Part shown: piece after piece, positions 16,793-25,271 of the stretch
Layout: every line of letters starts with the position of its first letter
How positions within the stretch are numbered: the stretch's first letter is position 1
Assembly (NCBI RefSeq): GCF_031583065.1
Contig: NZ_CP134053.1
Span: forward strand, 3,410,001 to 3,474,000
Direction of reading: 5' to 3'
Origin: Streptomyces sp. CGMCC 4.7035
Lineage (GTDB): Bacteria > Actinomycetota > Actinomycetes > Streptomycetales > Streptomycetaceae
DNA length: 64,000 nucleotides
Program-made: the position numbers and the translations under genes
Notes under the pieces: generated by a model
Told to the model about the DNA's origin: nothing
Seen by the model: the letters and a program-made list of their open reading frames with translations, nothing else
Database searches by the model: none

Positions 16793-17830
16793 GTGACCGA
16801 GACCGCGCCGCGTCCGACGCTGGAGGCCGTGGCTGCCCGGGCGGGGGTCTCGCGGGCGACCGTGTCACGGGTCGTCAACGGCGGCGACGGCGTGCGGGGG
16901 CCCCTCGTCGAGCGGGTGCGCCGGGCCGTCGAGGAACTGGGCTACGTACCGAACCAGGCCGCGCGCAGCCTGGTGACCAAGCGGCACGACGCGGTCGCCG
17001 TCGTGGTCGCCGAACCGGAGACCCGCGTCTTCGCCGATCCGTTCTTCGCCCTCCAACTGCGCGGCATCAGCAAGGAGCTGACGGCCCATGACTCCCAGCT
17101 GGTCCTCCTGCTGACGGAGGGACGCGCCGACCACGCCCGGGTCGGCCGCTATCTCGCGGGCGGCCATGTCGACGGCGCGCTCGTCTTCTCGCTGCACCTC
17201 GACGATCCGCTGCCGGAACTGGTACAGCGTGCCGGGGTGCCGACGGTGTTCGGGGGGCGGCCCGGCTGGGGCGAGGGCACCCGCAGCGCCGTATACGTGG
17301 ACAGCGACAACCGGGGCGGGGCCCGGGACGCGGTACGCCATCTCGTCGGACTCGGCCGCCGCCGTATCGCGCACATCACCGGCGCCCTCGATCAGACGTC
17401 CGCCGTGGACCGGCTCGACGGGTTCCGGGACGTCATGGTCGACGCCGCCCCGGGACTGATCGCCGAAGGGGACTTCACTCCGGCGGGCGGCGAACGTGCC
17501 ATGGGGGAGCTGCTGGAGCGCTGCCCCGACCTGGACGCCGTGTTCGCCGCCAACGACCTGACCGCTTCCGGTGCCCTGCGTGTGCTGCGCGCACAGGGGC
17601 GCCGGGTGCCGGAGGACGTCGCCGTCATCGGCTTCGACGACATGCTGCCGGTCGCCGAACAGACCGACCCACCGCTCACGACGGTCCGTCAGGACATCGA
17701 GGAGATGGGCCGGTTGATGGCCCGGTTGCTGTTGCGCGGCCTGCGCGGGCGGGGCGGCGAGCCCGGCGTGGGCGGCACGCCGTCCAGCGTGGTGCTGCCT
17801 ACGACGCTGGTGCGGCGCGCCTCCGCGTAG
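16793..17830 (+). CDS. LacI-family transcriptional regulator
   Basis: A 345-residue protein with the LacI HTH at the N-terminus (LEAVAARAGVSRATVSRVVNG, about 9-29), the hinge region YVPNQAARSLV (about 49-59) and a periplasmic-binding-protein-like sensor domain (about 65-335). The sugar-like ligand is not identifiable. No transporter or catabolic gene is adjacent, apart from the decayed remnant downstream. The GTG at 16793 follows a strong GAGGAGG. The 21-bp direct repeats upstream are candidate binding sites. Confidence 0.92.
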   Translation: MTETAPRPTLEAVAARAGVSRATVSRVVNGGDGVRGPLVERVRRAVEELGYVPNQAARSLVTKRHDAVAVVVAEPETRVFADPFFALQLRGISKELTAHDSQLVLLLTEGRADHARVGRYLAGGHVDGALVFSLHLDDPLPELVQRAGVPTVFGGRPGWGEGTRSAVYVDSDNRGGARDAVRHLVGLGRRRIAHITGALDQTSAVDRLDGFRDVMVDAAPGLIAEGDFTPAGGERAMGELLERCPDLDAVFAANDLTASGALRVLRAQGRRVPEDVAVIGFDDMLPVAEQTDPPLTTVRQDIEEMGRLMARLLLRGLRGRGGEPGVGGTPSSVVLPTTLVRRASA

Positions 17831-17835
17831 CGCTG

Positions 17836-18070
17836 CTACGAGCCGACCGGCACCGTGAACCGTCGCGGGCTCCCGTCGTACGCGGCCCCCGGCACATCCG
17901 GCCGGCCGTCCGGGCGTACGTCGTCGTACGGGAACACGTACCCGATCGGCGCGTTGGCGTGGCGGCCGGTGAAGCTGCCCGTCGACTGTTCTGTCCGGTG
18001 GCGTACGTGCCGACCGTGCCGGGGAACCAGGCCTTGCACAGGGCAAGTCGGCAGGTGGCGGGGGCTGCCT
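17836..18070 (-). pseudogene. Frameshifted C-terminal remnant of a secreted enzyme-like protein
   Basis: The last ~50 codons read sensibly (TGSFTGRHANAPIGYVFPYD ... RRFTVPVGS), ending at 17836. Upstream of about 17985 the same frame turns to Arg/His noise, while the next frame gives CKAWFPGTVGTYATGQNS, as if one base was lost at the join. No start or earlier domain survives. The FPYDDV ... VxVG tail recalls GH64-type beta-1,3-glucanases, but that is a weak recollection. The remaining bases to 18196 hold no gene. Confidence 0.4.
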
Positions 18071-18196
18071 GGGCGTTGCCGGTACCGAGAGCGCCGGCCG
18101 AGCGGGGGAGGTGGTGGCTGCGGCGGCTCGCAGGACGCGCGGCTGCTCGGCGGTGGAATCCTCGAGGGCCTCACGCCCCGCACGGCCCGAGGGGCG

Positions 18197-18994
18197 TCAG
18201 TCCTGCGGCTGCGGCGGTGCGCTCTTGATCACCGCGAACCGCGCTCCGTACGGGTCGGCGAGTTTGGCGATGCGGCCCACGCCCTCCAGGTCCGTCGCGG
18301 GCATCCGGACCGTGCCACCGAGTTCCTGCGCCTTGCTCACCGTGACGTCCGCGTCCGTGACTTCGAAGTACGGCAGCCAGTAGGCGCCGGACTCCGCTTC
18401 CGTCGGATCGTCGGCCAGCGGGACGAGACCGCCGAACATGGCGTCCTGACCGGCGCCTTCGGGGTTGATGCAGGTGTACGTGCCGCCGGAGAAGGGCACG
18501 CCCTCGATTTCCCAGCCGAACACCCGGTTGTAGAACGCGGCGGCGCGGGCGATGTCCGGGGTGTACAGCTCGATCCAGCACAGCGAGCCGGCTTCCCCGG
18601 CCACGTCGATGCCCTTCGTCCGGCCTGGCTGCCAGATGCCGAAGGGCACGCCGGCGGTGTCGGCGAGGATGGCCATGTGCCCCTCACCCATGACGTCCAT
18701 GGGCTGGAACAGCACCCTGCCACCGGACTGCTCGGCCGCCTTGGCGGTCGCCTCCGCGTCAGGGCTCTGGAAGTAGACGGTCCAGGACGGTGGCCCCTGC
18801 TCCGGTGTGGTCTGCATGGCGCCGGCGGCGGTCTTGCCGGAGAGCTCGAAGAAGCCGTAGCCCCCCGCGTCTGGGCCCGCCGACTGGAACTGCCAGCCGA
18901 AGAGGCCGCCGTAGAAGGCGGTGGCACCGTCGATGTCTGAGGTGCCTACATCCAGCCAGTTCGGGGCGCCGTTGACGAAACGGGTGGTGAGCAT
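18197..18994 (-). CDS. VOC/glyoxalase-superfamily protein with two tandem domains
   Basis: This 265-residue protein contains two vicinal-oxygen-chelate modules. The first (about 8-125) starts NWLDVGTSDIDGATAFYGGLFGW, and the second (about 135-258) starts CWIELYTPDIARAAAFYNRVFGW. Such proteins include glyoxalase-like and stress or antibiotic-resistance proteins; the substrate is unknown. The ATG at 18994 has a strong ribosome site (GAAGGAGGG). It is divergent from the WhiB-like gene, with 340 bp between them. Confidence 0.88.
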   Translation of the reverse strand: MLTTRFVNGAPNWLDVGTSDIDGATAFYGGLFGWQFQSAGPDAGGYGFFELSGKTAAGAMQTTPEQGPPSWTVYFQSPDAEATAKAAEQSGGRVLFQPMDVMGEGHMAILADTAGVPFGIWQPGRTKGIDVAGEAGSLCWIELYTPDIARAAAFYNRVFGWEIEGVPFSGGTYTCINPEGAGQDAMFGGLVPLADDPTEAESGAYWLPYFEVTDADVTVSKAQELGGTVRMPATDLEGVGRIAKLADPYGARFAVIKSAPPQPQD

Positions 18995-19334
18995 GACTGC
19001 CCTCCTTCGAGGGGTCCCGTTGCCTGCACTGCCGAGTCTGGCACCGCCCACCGACAATCGCCGCCGGAATGACGCGACCGACTCGCCGGGCGTCCTGTGA
19101 CCGTCGGTGATCGGCGGGAGCGGTTCTCGTCGCGGAATTCTCCGCGCGCCGCCGTGCGTCGCGCCGCCGGGCGGGGGCATCATCGGGGGCCGTACCGGGT
19201 ACGGCACCAGGCGCAGTGCCGGGCAGCGCCGGGCGCCGTACCGGGGCAGCATCAGGCGCCCGTACGAGGCCGCCGGGCGAGCCGTTGATCCCTCGTTGAT
19301 CGAACGTTTTTCGTCGCGCGGCACGATCTCGTCC
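18995..19334. other. Divergent intergenic region with palindromes
   Basis: No coding gene is visible. It holds a perfect 17-bp palindrome at 19189-19205 and a second GCCGTACCGGGG half-copy at about 19236. A relatively AT-rich stretch with TTGATC hexamers (about 19287-19310) lies just before the WhiB-like gene and may contain its promoter. Confidence 0.6.
19189..19205. promoter_or_regulatory. Perfect 17-bp palindrome upstream of WhiB-like gene
   Basis: GCCGTACCGGGTACGGC has 8-bp arms and a single central base. A related half-site follows about 47 bp later. It lies 130 bp before the WhiB-like start and about 195 bp before the VOC start, so it could regulate either gene. The binding protein is unknown. 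Confidence 0.45.
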
Positions 19335-19586
19335 ATGCACATCGAAGCGATCACTGCGTCCGACATCGCCTGGCAGGACCAGGCGCTGTGTGCGCAGACG
19401 GGGGCCGATTTCTTCTTTCCCGAGCCGGGCAGCTCGGTACGAGAGGCGAAGCGTATCTGCGGACTCTGCCGGATCCGCTCAGCGTGTCTCGAATACGCGC
19501 TCACCCATGACGAACGGTTCGGCGTCTGGGGCGGTCTGTCCGAGAAGGAGCGGATACACATGCGGCGGACCGAGGGGAACGGATGA
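19335..19586 (+). CDS. WhiB-like (Wbl) iron-sulfur regulator
   Basis: An 83-residue Wbl protein with the four cluster cysteines C19, C42, C45 and C51 (C-x22-C-x2-C-x5-C), followed by the turn GVWGG (63-67) and a basic C-terminal tail (EKERIHMRR). Wbl proteins bind a redox-sensitive 4Fe-4S cluster and partner with the principal sigma factor to control development or stress responses. Which Wbl this is cannot be told from sequence alone. The ATG at 19335 was chosen because it gives the usual short N-terminus before DxxWQDxALC. Confidence 0.92.
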   Translation: MHIEAITASDIAWQDQALCAQTGADFFFPEPGSSVREAKRICGLCRIRSACLEYALTHDERFGVWGGLSEKERIHMRRTEGNG

Positions 19587-19656
19587 GAGCTGACCAGCCT
19601 GTCATCCGGTGCTTCGTCCGGATGCGCGGCCGGGCCCGGGGGACGATGCTGGATAC

Positions 19657-19872
19657 ATGTCCGGACGGGCTCCTGTCATTGTTCATCCGCCGTCGGGCAC
19701 CGGCGGGCGTCGGGTGACCGCGCGTGGGGAGAGCCTGGGGCTGGCGTTCTCCGACGAGGATCTGCTCGAGTTCCTCGGCCGGGCCGGCCTGCCGGACGCC
19801 GAGGACCTCCTCGACGATCCGGCGTGGGTGAAGTGGCGCGGCGCGGACGCTCACCACTACGAGGCCGCGTAG
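19657..19872 (+). CDS. Small hypothetical protein
   Basis: A 71-residue acidic protein with no recognised domain. The ATG at 19657 starts MSGRAPVIVHPP; an earlier in-frame ATG at 19609 would add a low-complexity leader. The C-terminal half (DEDLLEFLGRAGLPDAEDLLDDPAWVKWRG) is helical and Asp/Glu-rich. It follows the WhiB-like gene by 70 bp in the same direction and could be cotranscribed. Codon use looks genuine. Confidence 0.6.
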   Translation: MSGRAPVIVHPPSGTGGRRVTARGESLGLAFSDEDLLEFLGRAGLPDAEDLLDDPAWVKWRGADAHHYEAA

Positions 19873-19989
19873 GAGACACGGCAGCGCTGTGGCGGCCCGG
19901 GGCGCCGAGGGGGCCTTGAAGCTGCCCTGCGGACGGTTGCCGTCTCCTTCCAGGCCTCCTGCTCCTCCCCAGTCCTCCCTAGTCCTCGC

Positions 19990-20457
19990 CTAGTCCTCGC
20001 TCACGGGTGCCAGTACGGCGAGCGTGCCATGGGCCTCGCGCAGGGCCAGCTCCAGGGTGAGTGGCGGATGCAGCGTCCCGCTCCCGTCGGGCGGAACGAT
20101 CCACTCCAGGCAGCCCACCGGCCGGTACGGAGAGGGCACGGCGACCCACGACCCCTTGCTCGCGTGGCGTATTCCGGCTCCCACCCAGTGGCCGGTCGGA
20201 TCCGGCGGCAGGAAGAAGCCCACCCGCCGCGCCGCCGAGTCCACCAGGGTCGGTCCGGGCATCCGCACCGGGTCGTACCACATGATGTCCAGCGCGAGCA
20301 GACCGAGTTGATCGGGAACGCTCACCACGTCCCAGAACCGCCCGGCCTCCATCAGCACCGTGCCGTTGCCCCGGTCCCACTCCCGCTTGCACGCCTGGGG
20401 GTCCGACGCGGCGGCGGCCAGCCACTCCACGCCTCGCATCCACATCGGATTCGTCAT
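19990..20457 (-). CDS. Hypothetical protein with weak primase-polymerase-like features
   Basis: A 155-residue protein, MTNPMWMRGVEWLAAAASDP at its start. I do not recognise a firm family. The spacing and motifs (WLAAAASDPQACKREWDRGNG, WVAVPSP) recall the small bifunctional primase/polymerase-like proteins common in Streptomyces, but catalytic acids are not obvious. It has no secretion signal. The stop lies in a short gap after the 71-residue gene. The region after it (117 bp) contains the short repeat CCTAGTC/CCTCGC and no gene. Confidence 0.6.
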   Translation of the reverse strand: MTNPMWMRGVEWLAAAASDPQACKREWDRGNGTVLMEAGRFWDVVSVPDQLGLLALDIMWYDPVRMPGPTLVDSAARRVGFFLPPDPTGHWVGAGIRHASKGSWVAVPSPYRPVGCLEWIVPPDGSGTLHPPLTLELALREAHGTLAVLAPVSED

Positions 20458-20855
20458 GAGCCGCTCCAGGGGGCGCCACCCGGCCCGGCCAGGCGTACGA
20501 CAGGGACTCCGCCGGGCGGGTGCCCGTGTGGGAACGTCGGCCCGGCATATTCATGCTGGTGGATATTTCTACCCGACGGAAAGGGTGGCGCGGCCTGGCG
20601 TTTACTGCCGAAACGTTCTGGCTCTGTGAGCTGTCCGCTCCGGTGCCGGGGCACCGGCCTTGCGGCCGACGGAACTTCGGCGCCGCATCGCCCCGGAACA
20701 CGGTCCGTACGATCCGTGGCTGACGTGCGCCGGGCAGCGCCGTTGGGGGGAGGGGGAGCAACTGAGGGTGCTGCGCCGCCCTCCGGTGCCGCTCCGTACG
20801 AGGCGGCACCGGAGGGGGTGTGCGGGGCGAGAGGGGCCCGCCGGTGGAAGCCTGC
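20458..20855. other. Intergenic region without a gene, ending in a terminator
   Basis: There is no supported coding sequence in these 398 bp. A less GC-rich part (about 20545-20640) may carry the promoter for the minus-strand gene ending at 19990. The right part holds the strong hairpin at 20779-20816 that follows the desaturase gene. Confidence 0.6.
20779..20816 (-). terminator. Strong hairpin downstream of desaturase gene
   Basis: CCCTCCGGTGCCGC (20779-20792) pairs perfectly with GCGGCACCGGAGGG (20803-20816) around a 10-base loop. It lies 40 bp past the desaturase stop on the minus strand. There is no U-tract, which is usual for Streptomyces terminators. Confidence 0.7.
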
Positions 20856-21827
20856 CTACGCCCCGCGCGCCGCCATGCGTGCCTTGCGGGCCGCCAGCTT
20901 CTCGTCGAACTTACTGGCCTCCGAGTCCAGGCCGCCCATGAACAGGCCCAGTTCCTCCTGCGCCTGGCGGCCCTCGGGACCGAGGCCGTCGATCTCCATG
21001 ATCTTCAGGAAACGGAGCACCGGCTGGAGCACGTCGTCGTGGTGGATGCGCAGGTTGTAGACCTCGCCGATCGCCATCTGCGCGGCGGCGCGCTCGAAGC
21101 CGGGGATGCCGTGGCCCGGCATGCGGAAGTTCACCACGACGTCCCGTACCGCCTGCATGGTCAGGTCCGGCGCGATCTCGAACGCGGCCTTCAGCAGGTT
21201 CCGGTAGAAGACCATGTGCAGGTTCTCGTCGGTCGCGATGCGGGCCAGCATCCGGTCGCAGACCGGGTCGCCGGACTGGTGGCCGGTGTTGCGGTGCGAG
21301 ATGCGGGTGGCCAGCTCCTGGAAGGCGACATACGCGACCGAGTGCAGCATCGAGTGCCGGTTGTCCGACTCGAAGCCCTCGCTCATGTGTGCCATGCGGA
21401 ACTGCTCCAGCTTGTCCGGGTCGACCGCGCGCGAGGCGAGCAGATAGTCGCGCATCACGATGCCGTGCCGGCCCTCCTCGGCGGTCCACCGGTGCACCCA
21501 GGTGCCCCACGCGCCGTCACGGCCGAAGAGCGATGCGATCTCATGGTGGTAGCTGGGGAGGTTGTCCTCCGTCAGCAGGTTCACGACGAGCGCGATCCGG
21601 CCGATCTCGGTGACTTTGGACTGCTCCTTCTCCCAGGCCACGCCGTCCTCGAAGAAGCCGGGGAAGTTGCGGCCGTCGCTCCAGGGCACGTACTCGTGCG
21701 GCATCCAGTCCTTGGCGATCTTCAGATGCCGGTTCAACTCCTTTTCGACCACTTCCTCCAGCGCGTACAGCAGCCGGGCGTCGGTCCAGACGGAAGGGCT
21801 GCCGGGATGGGGGGAGGTGATGGTCAC
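20856..21827 (-). CDS. Acyl-ACP desaturase (ferritin-like di-iron)
   Basis: A 323-residue soluble fatty-acid desaturase. Di-iron ligand motifs are in order: E in LLTEDNLPSYHHE (about 87), EEGRH (117-121), QELATRISHRNTG (E171, H178) and DENLH (E201, H204). It introduces a double bond into ACP-bound fatty acids and so tunes membrane fluidity. The GTG at 21827 follows a GGAGTTCC ribosome site; the longer ORF upstream is non-coding. Three 15-bp iterons in the promoter region suggest dedicated transcriptional control. Confidence 0.93.
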   Translation of the reverse strand: MTITSPHPGSPSVWTDARLLYALEEVVEKELNRHLKIAKDWMPHEYVPWSDGRNFPGFFEDGVAWEKEQSKVTEIGRIALVVNLLTEDNLPSYHHEIASLFGRDGAWGTWVHRWTAEEGRHGIVMRDYLLASRAVDPDKLEQFRMAHMSEGFESDNRHSMLHSVAYVAFQELATRISHRNTGHQSGDPVCDRMLARIATDENLHMVFYRNLLKAAFEIAPDLTMQAVRDVVVNFRMPGHGIPGFERAAAQMAIGEVYNLRIHHDDVLQPVLRFLKIMEIDGLGPEGRQAQEELGLFMGGLDSEASKFDEKLAARKARMAARGA

Positions 21828-21867
21828 GGGAACTCCAGGGGACGCTGAACAAACCGGCGAGCGGTAC

Positions 21868-21924
21868 CGGAACTTACGGGATCGTAGGCTACGAGGCCGT
21901 AGGTTACGAATCCGTAGGTTAAGC
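21868..21924. promoter_or_regulatory. 15-bp iterons (overlapping TACG-N4-CGTA palindromes) before desaturase
   Basis: On the plus strand CGTAGGCTACGA, CGTAGGTTACGA and CGTAGGTTAAGC start at 21883, 21898 and 21913, an exact 15-bp period; a decayed unit precedes them. On the gene's own strand they read as TACG-N4-CGTA inverted repeats. They lie 41-97 bp upstream of the desaturase start, where a fatty-acid-responsive regulator (TetR type, for example) could bind. Confidence 0.65.
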
Positions 21925-22054
21925 TCGCTGTAAAGATCGCTGATCAGCGGGGTCCCCGACGGCACGTCAGATAGGTTCGTGTCCGGCGCGGGCATGCCGA
22001 AGCGCCCGTGGACCCGCAGGTCCCCGGGGTGAACGGACAGCCGGGGTCAACCGG

Positions 22055-22831
22055 TCAGGCGTACAGCTCCCGCAGGCGCACCGAGAGGCAAGTCACACAG
22101 CCCTCCAGCTTCTCGAACTCGCTGATGTCCACCAGGACCGGTTCATGCCCGAGGTCGGCGAGCAGGTCCGCCGTCTTCGGTGCGCTGGCCGCCATGAGCA
22201 GCTTGCCGCCGCCGAGCAGCACCACGTGCGCGCCCGACTCCTCCGGAACCGGCAGGAAGCGCGGGAACAGCGCCGGCTTGTCCACCAGCGGCACATGGCC
22301 GACGACCGTGCCGTCGGGCAGCGCGGTGACCGCCGACTTCAGGTGCAGCACCTTGGTGACGGGCACGGAGACCACGCGGGCGCCCAGCGGTTCGAAGGCG
22401 GCGCGCAGTTGCTGGACGGCGGCCGAGTTGGTGCGCCCGCTGCGGCCGACGTAGATCGTGTCGTCGATCTTCAGGATGTCGCCGCCGTCGAGGGTTCCCG
22501 GCTCCCAGATCCAGTTCACCGAACAGCCGAGCCGGGCCACGGCCTCCTCGACGCCCGCCGTCTCCTCACGCCGGGACTCCGCGCCGGGCCGCGCGATCAG
22601 GGCGACGTTCTTGTACATCACCACCGTGTCCTCGACGAACACCGAGTCCGGGCAGTCGTCGGCCGGGTCCACCTCGATCGTCTCCCAGCCGTGGGTGCGC
22701 AGCGCCTCCGCGTACGCCTCCCACTGCTCCAGCGCGAGGTCGACATCGACCTTCTCGCGCTCGATGTGCGTCACCAGCCCCTCGGCGAGGCGCGGGCTGG
22801 GTCGGCGGATGAGGGCCTTCTTGCTGGGCAC
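22055..22831 (-). CDS. ddaH: Dimethylargininase (N(G),N(G)-dimethylarginine dimethylaminohydrolase)
   Basis: A 258-residue member of the guanidino-group hydrolase superfamily. Conserved features are DSVFVEDT (62-69), GTLDGGDIL (112-120), the catalytic His163 (VLHLKSAVT) and the nucleophile Cys248 near the C-terminus (GCVTCLSVRL). It converts methylated arginines to citrulline and methylamines. Arginine deiminase is larger and unlikely. The start is the GTG at 22831 (VPSKKALIRR), which places the conserved ALIRRP near the N-terminus. The gene is alone, flanked by the desaturase promoter and a long low-complexity gap. Confidence 0.9.
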   Translation of the reverse strand: MPSKKALIRRPSPRLAEGLVTHIEREKVDVDLALEQWEAYAEALRTHGWETIEVDPADDCPDSVFVEDTVVMYKNVALIARPGAESRREETAGVEEAVARLGCSVNWIWEPGTLDGGDILKIDDTIYVGRSGRTNSAAVQQLRAAFEPLGARVVSVPVTKVLHLKSAVTALPDGTVVGHVPLVDKPALFPRFLPVPEESGAHVVLLGGGKLLMAASAPKTADLLADLGHEPVLVDISEFEKLEGCVTCLSVRLRELYA

Positions 22832-23651
22832 GTGGCAACTCCGTCTCGGCTGAGGGTGTCGCCGGACATCATGCAGCGCCGCTCCGCGGGGACAAAGCCC
22901 TTGGCTCGGGCTGCGGCGCGCCGGGGCGCAGGCCGTCCGCCGGCCGCACCCCGGAACTCGTACGGCGCAGGCACACCGAGGAGCCGGCGGCCGCCTGGCC
23001 GGCGCCCCGACCTCGACGGCGCCCGTACCCTTGCCGCGCTCCCATATGCCGACCGCGCCCCCGCCCCACCGCCGCGTCACCTCGCGACTTCCGCCCAGCC
23101 GGCGGCGCGAGGACCTCGCCGAGGCCTCCGCACAAGCGAGCCGGGACCTCGGCGGATGCCGGCTCCCCGTGCGGCGGCGGCCGAGACGGACACGGTGTGG
23201 CCGCCGCGGCCAGGCGCACCGCCGATGACGCGCCCAGCACGCCCGTCGCCCAGGGGGCAGCACGCTCTGTGGGTCCGTCAGGCCCGGGCCCTTGCCAGAC
23301 CTCCTCTCGCTCAGGCCTTGGGCTTCCGCTCAGGCCTTGGGCTTCCGCTCAGGCTCAGGCTTCCGCCCAGACCTCGGGCTTCCGCCCAGGCCCAGGCTTC
23401 CGCCCAGGCCCAGGCCCAGGCCCAGGGGCCCCGCCCCCGCCCGGGCCCCGCCCGGGCCCCGCCCGGGCCCCGCCCGGGCCCCGCCCAGGCCCCGCCCAGG
23501 CCCGGCCCCCGCCCGGCCCCCGTCCGGGCCCTGGCCCCCGCCCGGGCCCCCGCCCAGGCCCCGGCCAAGGCCCAGGGCCGGAGCCCGCGCCGGCCAACGG
23601 GACCCCCGAGGGTGGGCCTGCGTCACGCGCCTGCCGGCGTCGCCAGGCGGG
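22832..23651. other. 820-bp gap without a gene, largely low-complexity
   Basis: Many long open frames cross this region on both strands, but all translate to Pro/Gly/Arg/Ala-rich noise with no domain. The right half (23311-about 23590) is a tandem-repeat block. I see no promoter or RNA gene. Confidence 0.7.
23311..23590. repeat. Nested GC-rich tandem repeats
   Basis: Five units of 18-19 bp, TCAGGCCTTGGGCTTCCGC and variants, run from 23311 to 23403. Then come CCAGGC hexamers, at least four CGGGCCCCGCC 11-mers (about 23440-23500), and decayed CCCGGCCCC units. Nearly every base from 23400 to 23560 is G or C. The block lies 60-340 bp past the ABC-F gene stop. Confidence 0.8.
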
Positions 23652-25271
23652 CTATCCGACGGCTTGCGGCGCGGTTTCCGTGAGTTCGCCGTCGAGCAGC
23701 AGCCAGCGCGTGATCCCGATCGACTCCAAGAAGGGGACGTCGTGGCTCGCCACGATCAACGCCCCCTCGTAGGACTCCAGGGCCGTGGTGAGCTGCCGCA
23801 CGCTCGCCATGTCGAGGTTGTTCGTCGGCTCGTCGAGCATCAGCAGCTGCGGCGCGGGCTCGGCGAGCATCAGGGCGGCCAGGGCAGCGCGGAAGCGCTC
23901 GCCGCCCGACAGCGTCCCGGCCGGCTGGTCGGCCCGCCCGCCACGGAACAGGAACCGGGCCAGGCGCGCCCGGATCCGGTTGTTGGTGACGCCCGGTGCG
24001 AACCGGGCCACGTTCTCCGCGACCGTCAGCCCGTCGTCGAGGACGTCCAGCCGTTGCGGCAGGAAGCGCAGCGGCACGTGCGCCGTCGCCTCCCCGGCGA
24101 CCGGCTCCAGTTCGCCCGCGATCGTGCGCAGCAGCGTGGTCTTGCCCGCGCCGTTGCGTCCGATCAGCGCGATCCGTTCGGGACCGTGCAGGTCGAGGCC
24201 GCCCTCCACGCGTGCGCCGTACGCCAGTTCCAGATCCCGGAGCGTCAGCACGGACCGTCCCGGCGGCACCGCGGTGTACGGCAGCTCGACGCGGATCACG
24301 TCGTCGTCCCGTACCGCCAGGGCCGCCTCGTCGAGCCGCTCCCTGGCCTCGGCGAGCTTCTCCTCGTGCATGATGCGGTGCTTGCCCGCGGACTCCTGTG
24401 CCGCCCGTTTGCGCGCCCCCATCACGATCTTCGGTTCGCGCTTCTGGTCCCACATCTTCTGGCCGTAGCGCCTGCGGCGGGCCAACTTGACCTGGGCGTC
24501 GGCCAGCTCCCGCTTCTGCTTGCGGAAGTCGGCCTCGGCGACGCGCACCATGCGCTCGGCCGCCTCCTGCTCGACGGCCAGCGCCTCCTCGTATTCCGAG
24601 AAGTTGCCGCCGAACCAGGTGATTTCCCCGGAACGCAGATCCGCGATCTGGTCGACCAGGTCGAGGAGTTCACGGTCGTGGCTGACCACGACCATGACCC
24701 CGGACCAGGCCTCGACCGCCGCGTACAACCGCCGGCGTGCGTACAGGTCGAGGTTGTTGGTGGGCTCGTCGAGCAGCAGCACGTCGGGGCGGCGCAGCAG
24801 CAGCGCGGCCAGCCGCAGCAGGACGGACTCGCCGCCGGAGACCTCGCCGATGGTGCGGTCGAGACCGATGTGGCCGAGGCCGAGTTCGCCGAGCATCGCC
24901 TCGGCGCGCTCCTCCACGTCCCAGTCGTCGCCGACGGTCGCGAAGTGCCCCTCGGCCACGTCGCCCGCCTCGATGGCGTGCAGGGCGGCGCGTGTCGCGG
25001 CGATGCCGAGCGCCTCGTCGACCCGCAGGGCGGTGTCGAGCGTGACGTTCTGCGGCAGGTGACCGACCTCGCCCGCGACGCGCACGGTGCCGTCGGACGG
25101 GGCGAGTTCACCGGCGATCAGCTTCAACAGGGTGGACTTTCCCGATCCGTTGACACCGACGAGCCCGATCCTGCCGGAGCCGAACGTGGCTTGGAGGTCG
25201 TCGAAGACGACGGTGCCGTCGGGCCAGGAGAAGGACAGGGACGTGCAGGTGATGGACGGGGTGTGTGACAT
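23652..25271 (-). CDS. ABC-F family ATPase (ribosome-associated or resistance type)
   Basis: A 539-residue protein with two ABC ATPase domains and no membrane segments. Domain 1 has Walker A GVNGSGKST (about 39-47), signature VSGGE and Walker B LLLDEPTNNLD; domain 2 has IGRNGAGKTT, LSGGE and LMLDEPTNNLD. A charged helical linker (about 240-310) is the P-site-interaction region of ABC-F proteins. They bind the ribosomal E site and rescue or protect ribosomes, including from antibiotics. The ATG at 25271 is preceded by a leader of about 220 nt, a typical setting for antibiotic-induced attenuation. Confidence 0.92.
   Translation of the reverse strand: MSHTPSITCTSLSFSWPDGTVVFDDLQATFGSGRIGLVGVNGSGKSTLLKLIAGELAPSDGTVRVAGEVGHLPQNVTLDTALRVDEALGIAATRAALHAIEAGDVAEGHFATVGDDWDVEERAEAMLGELGLGHIGLDRTIGEVSGGESVLLRLAALLLRRPDVLLLDEPTNNLDLYARRRLYAAVEAWSGVMVVVSHDRELLDLVDQIADLRSGEITWFGGNFSEYEEALAVEQEAAERMVRVAEADFRKQKRELADAQVKLARRRRYGQKMWDQKREPKIVMGARKRAAQESAGKHRIMHEEKLAEARERLDEAALAVRDDDVIRVELPYTAVPPGRSVLTLRDLELAYGARVEGGLDLHGPERIALIGRNGAGKTTLLRTIAGELEPVAGEATAHVPLRFLPQRLDVLDDGLTVAENVARFAPGVTNNRIRARLARFLFRGGRADQPAGTLSGGERFRAALAALMLAEPAPQLLMLDEPTNNLDMASVRQLTTALESYEGALIVASHDVPFLESIGITRWLLLDGELTETAPQAVG

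Noticed and set aside
21868..21924. Replication-origin iterons.
   Set aside because: No rep, dnaA or partition genes are near, and the units lie in a normal promoter position before the desaturase gene.
23292..25268. A 658-codon plus-strand frame opposite the ABC-F gene, starting in the GC repeats.
   Set aside because: The start is in low-complexity repeats and the rest is antisense to the conserved ABC-F protein.
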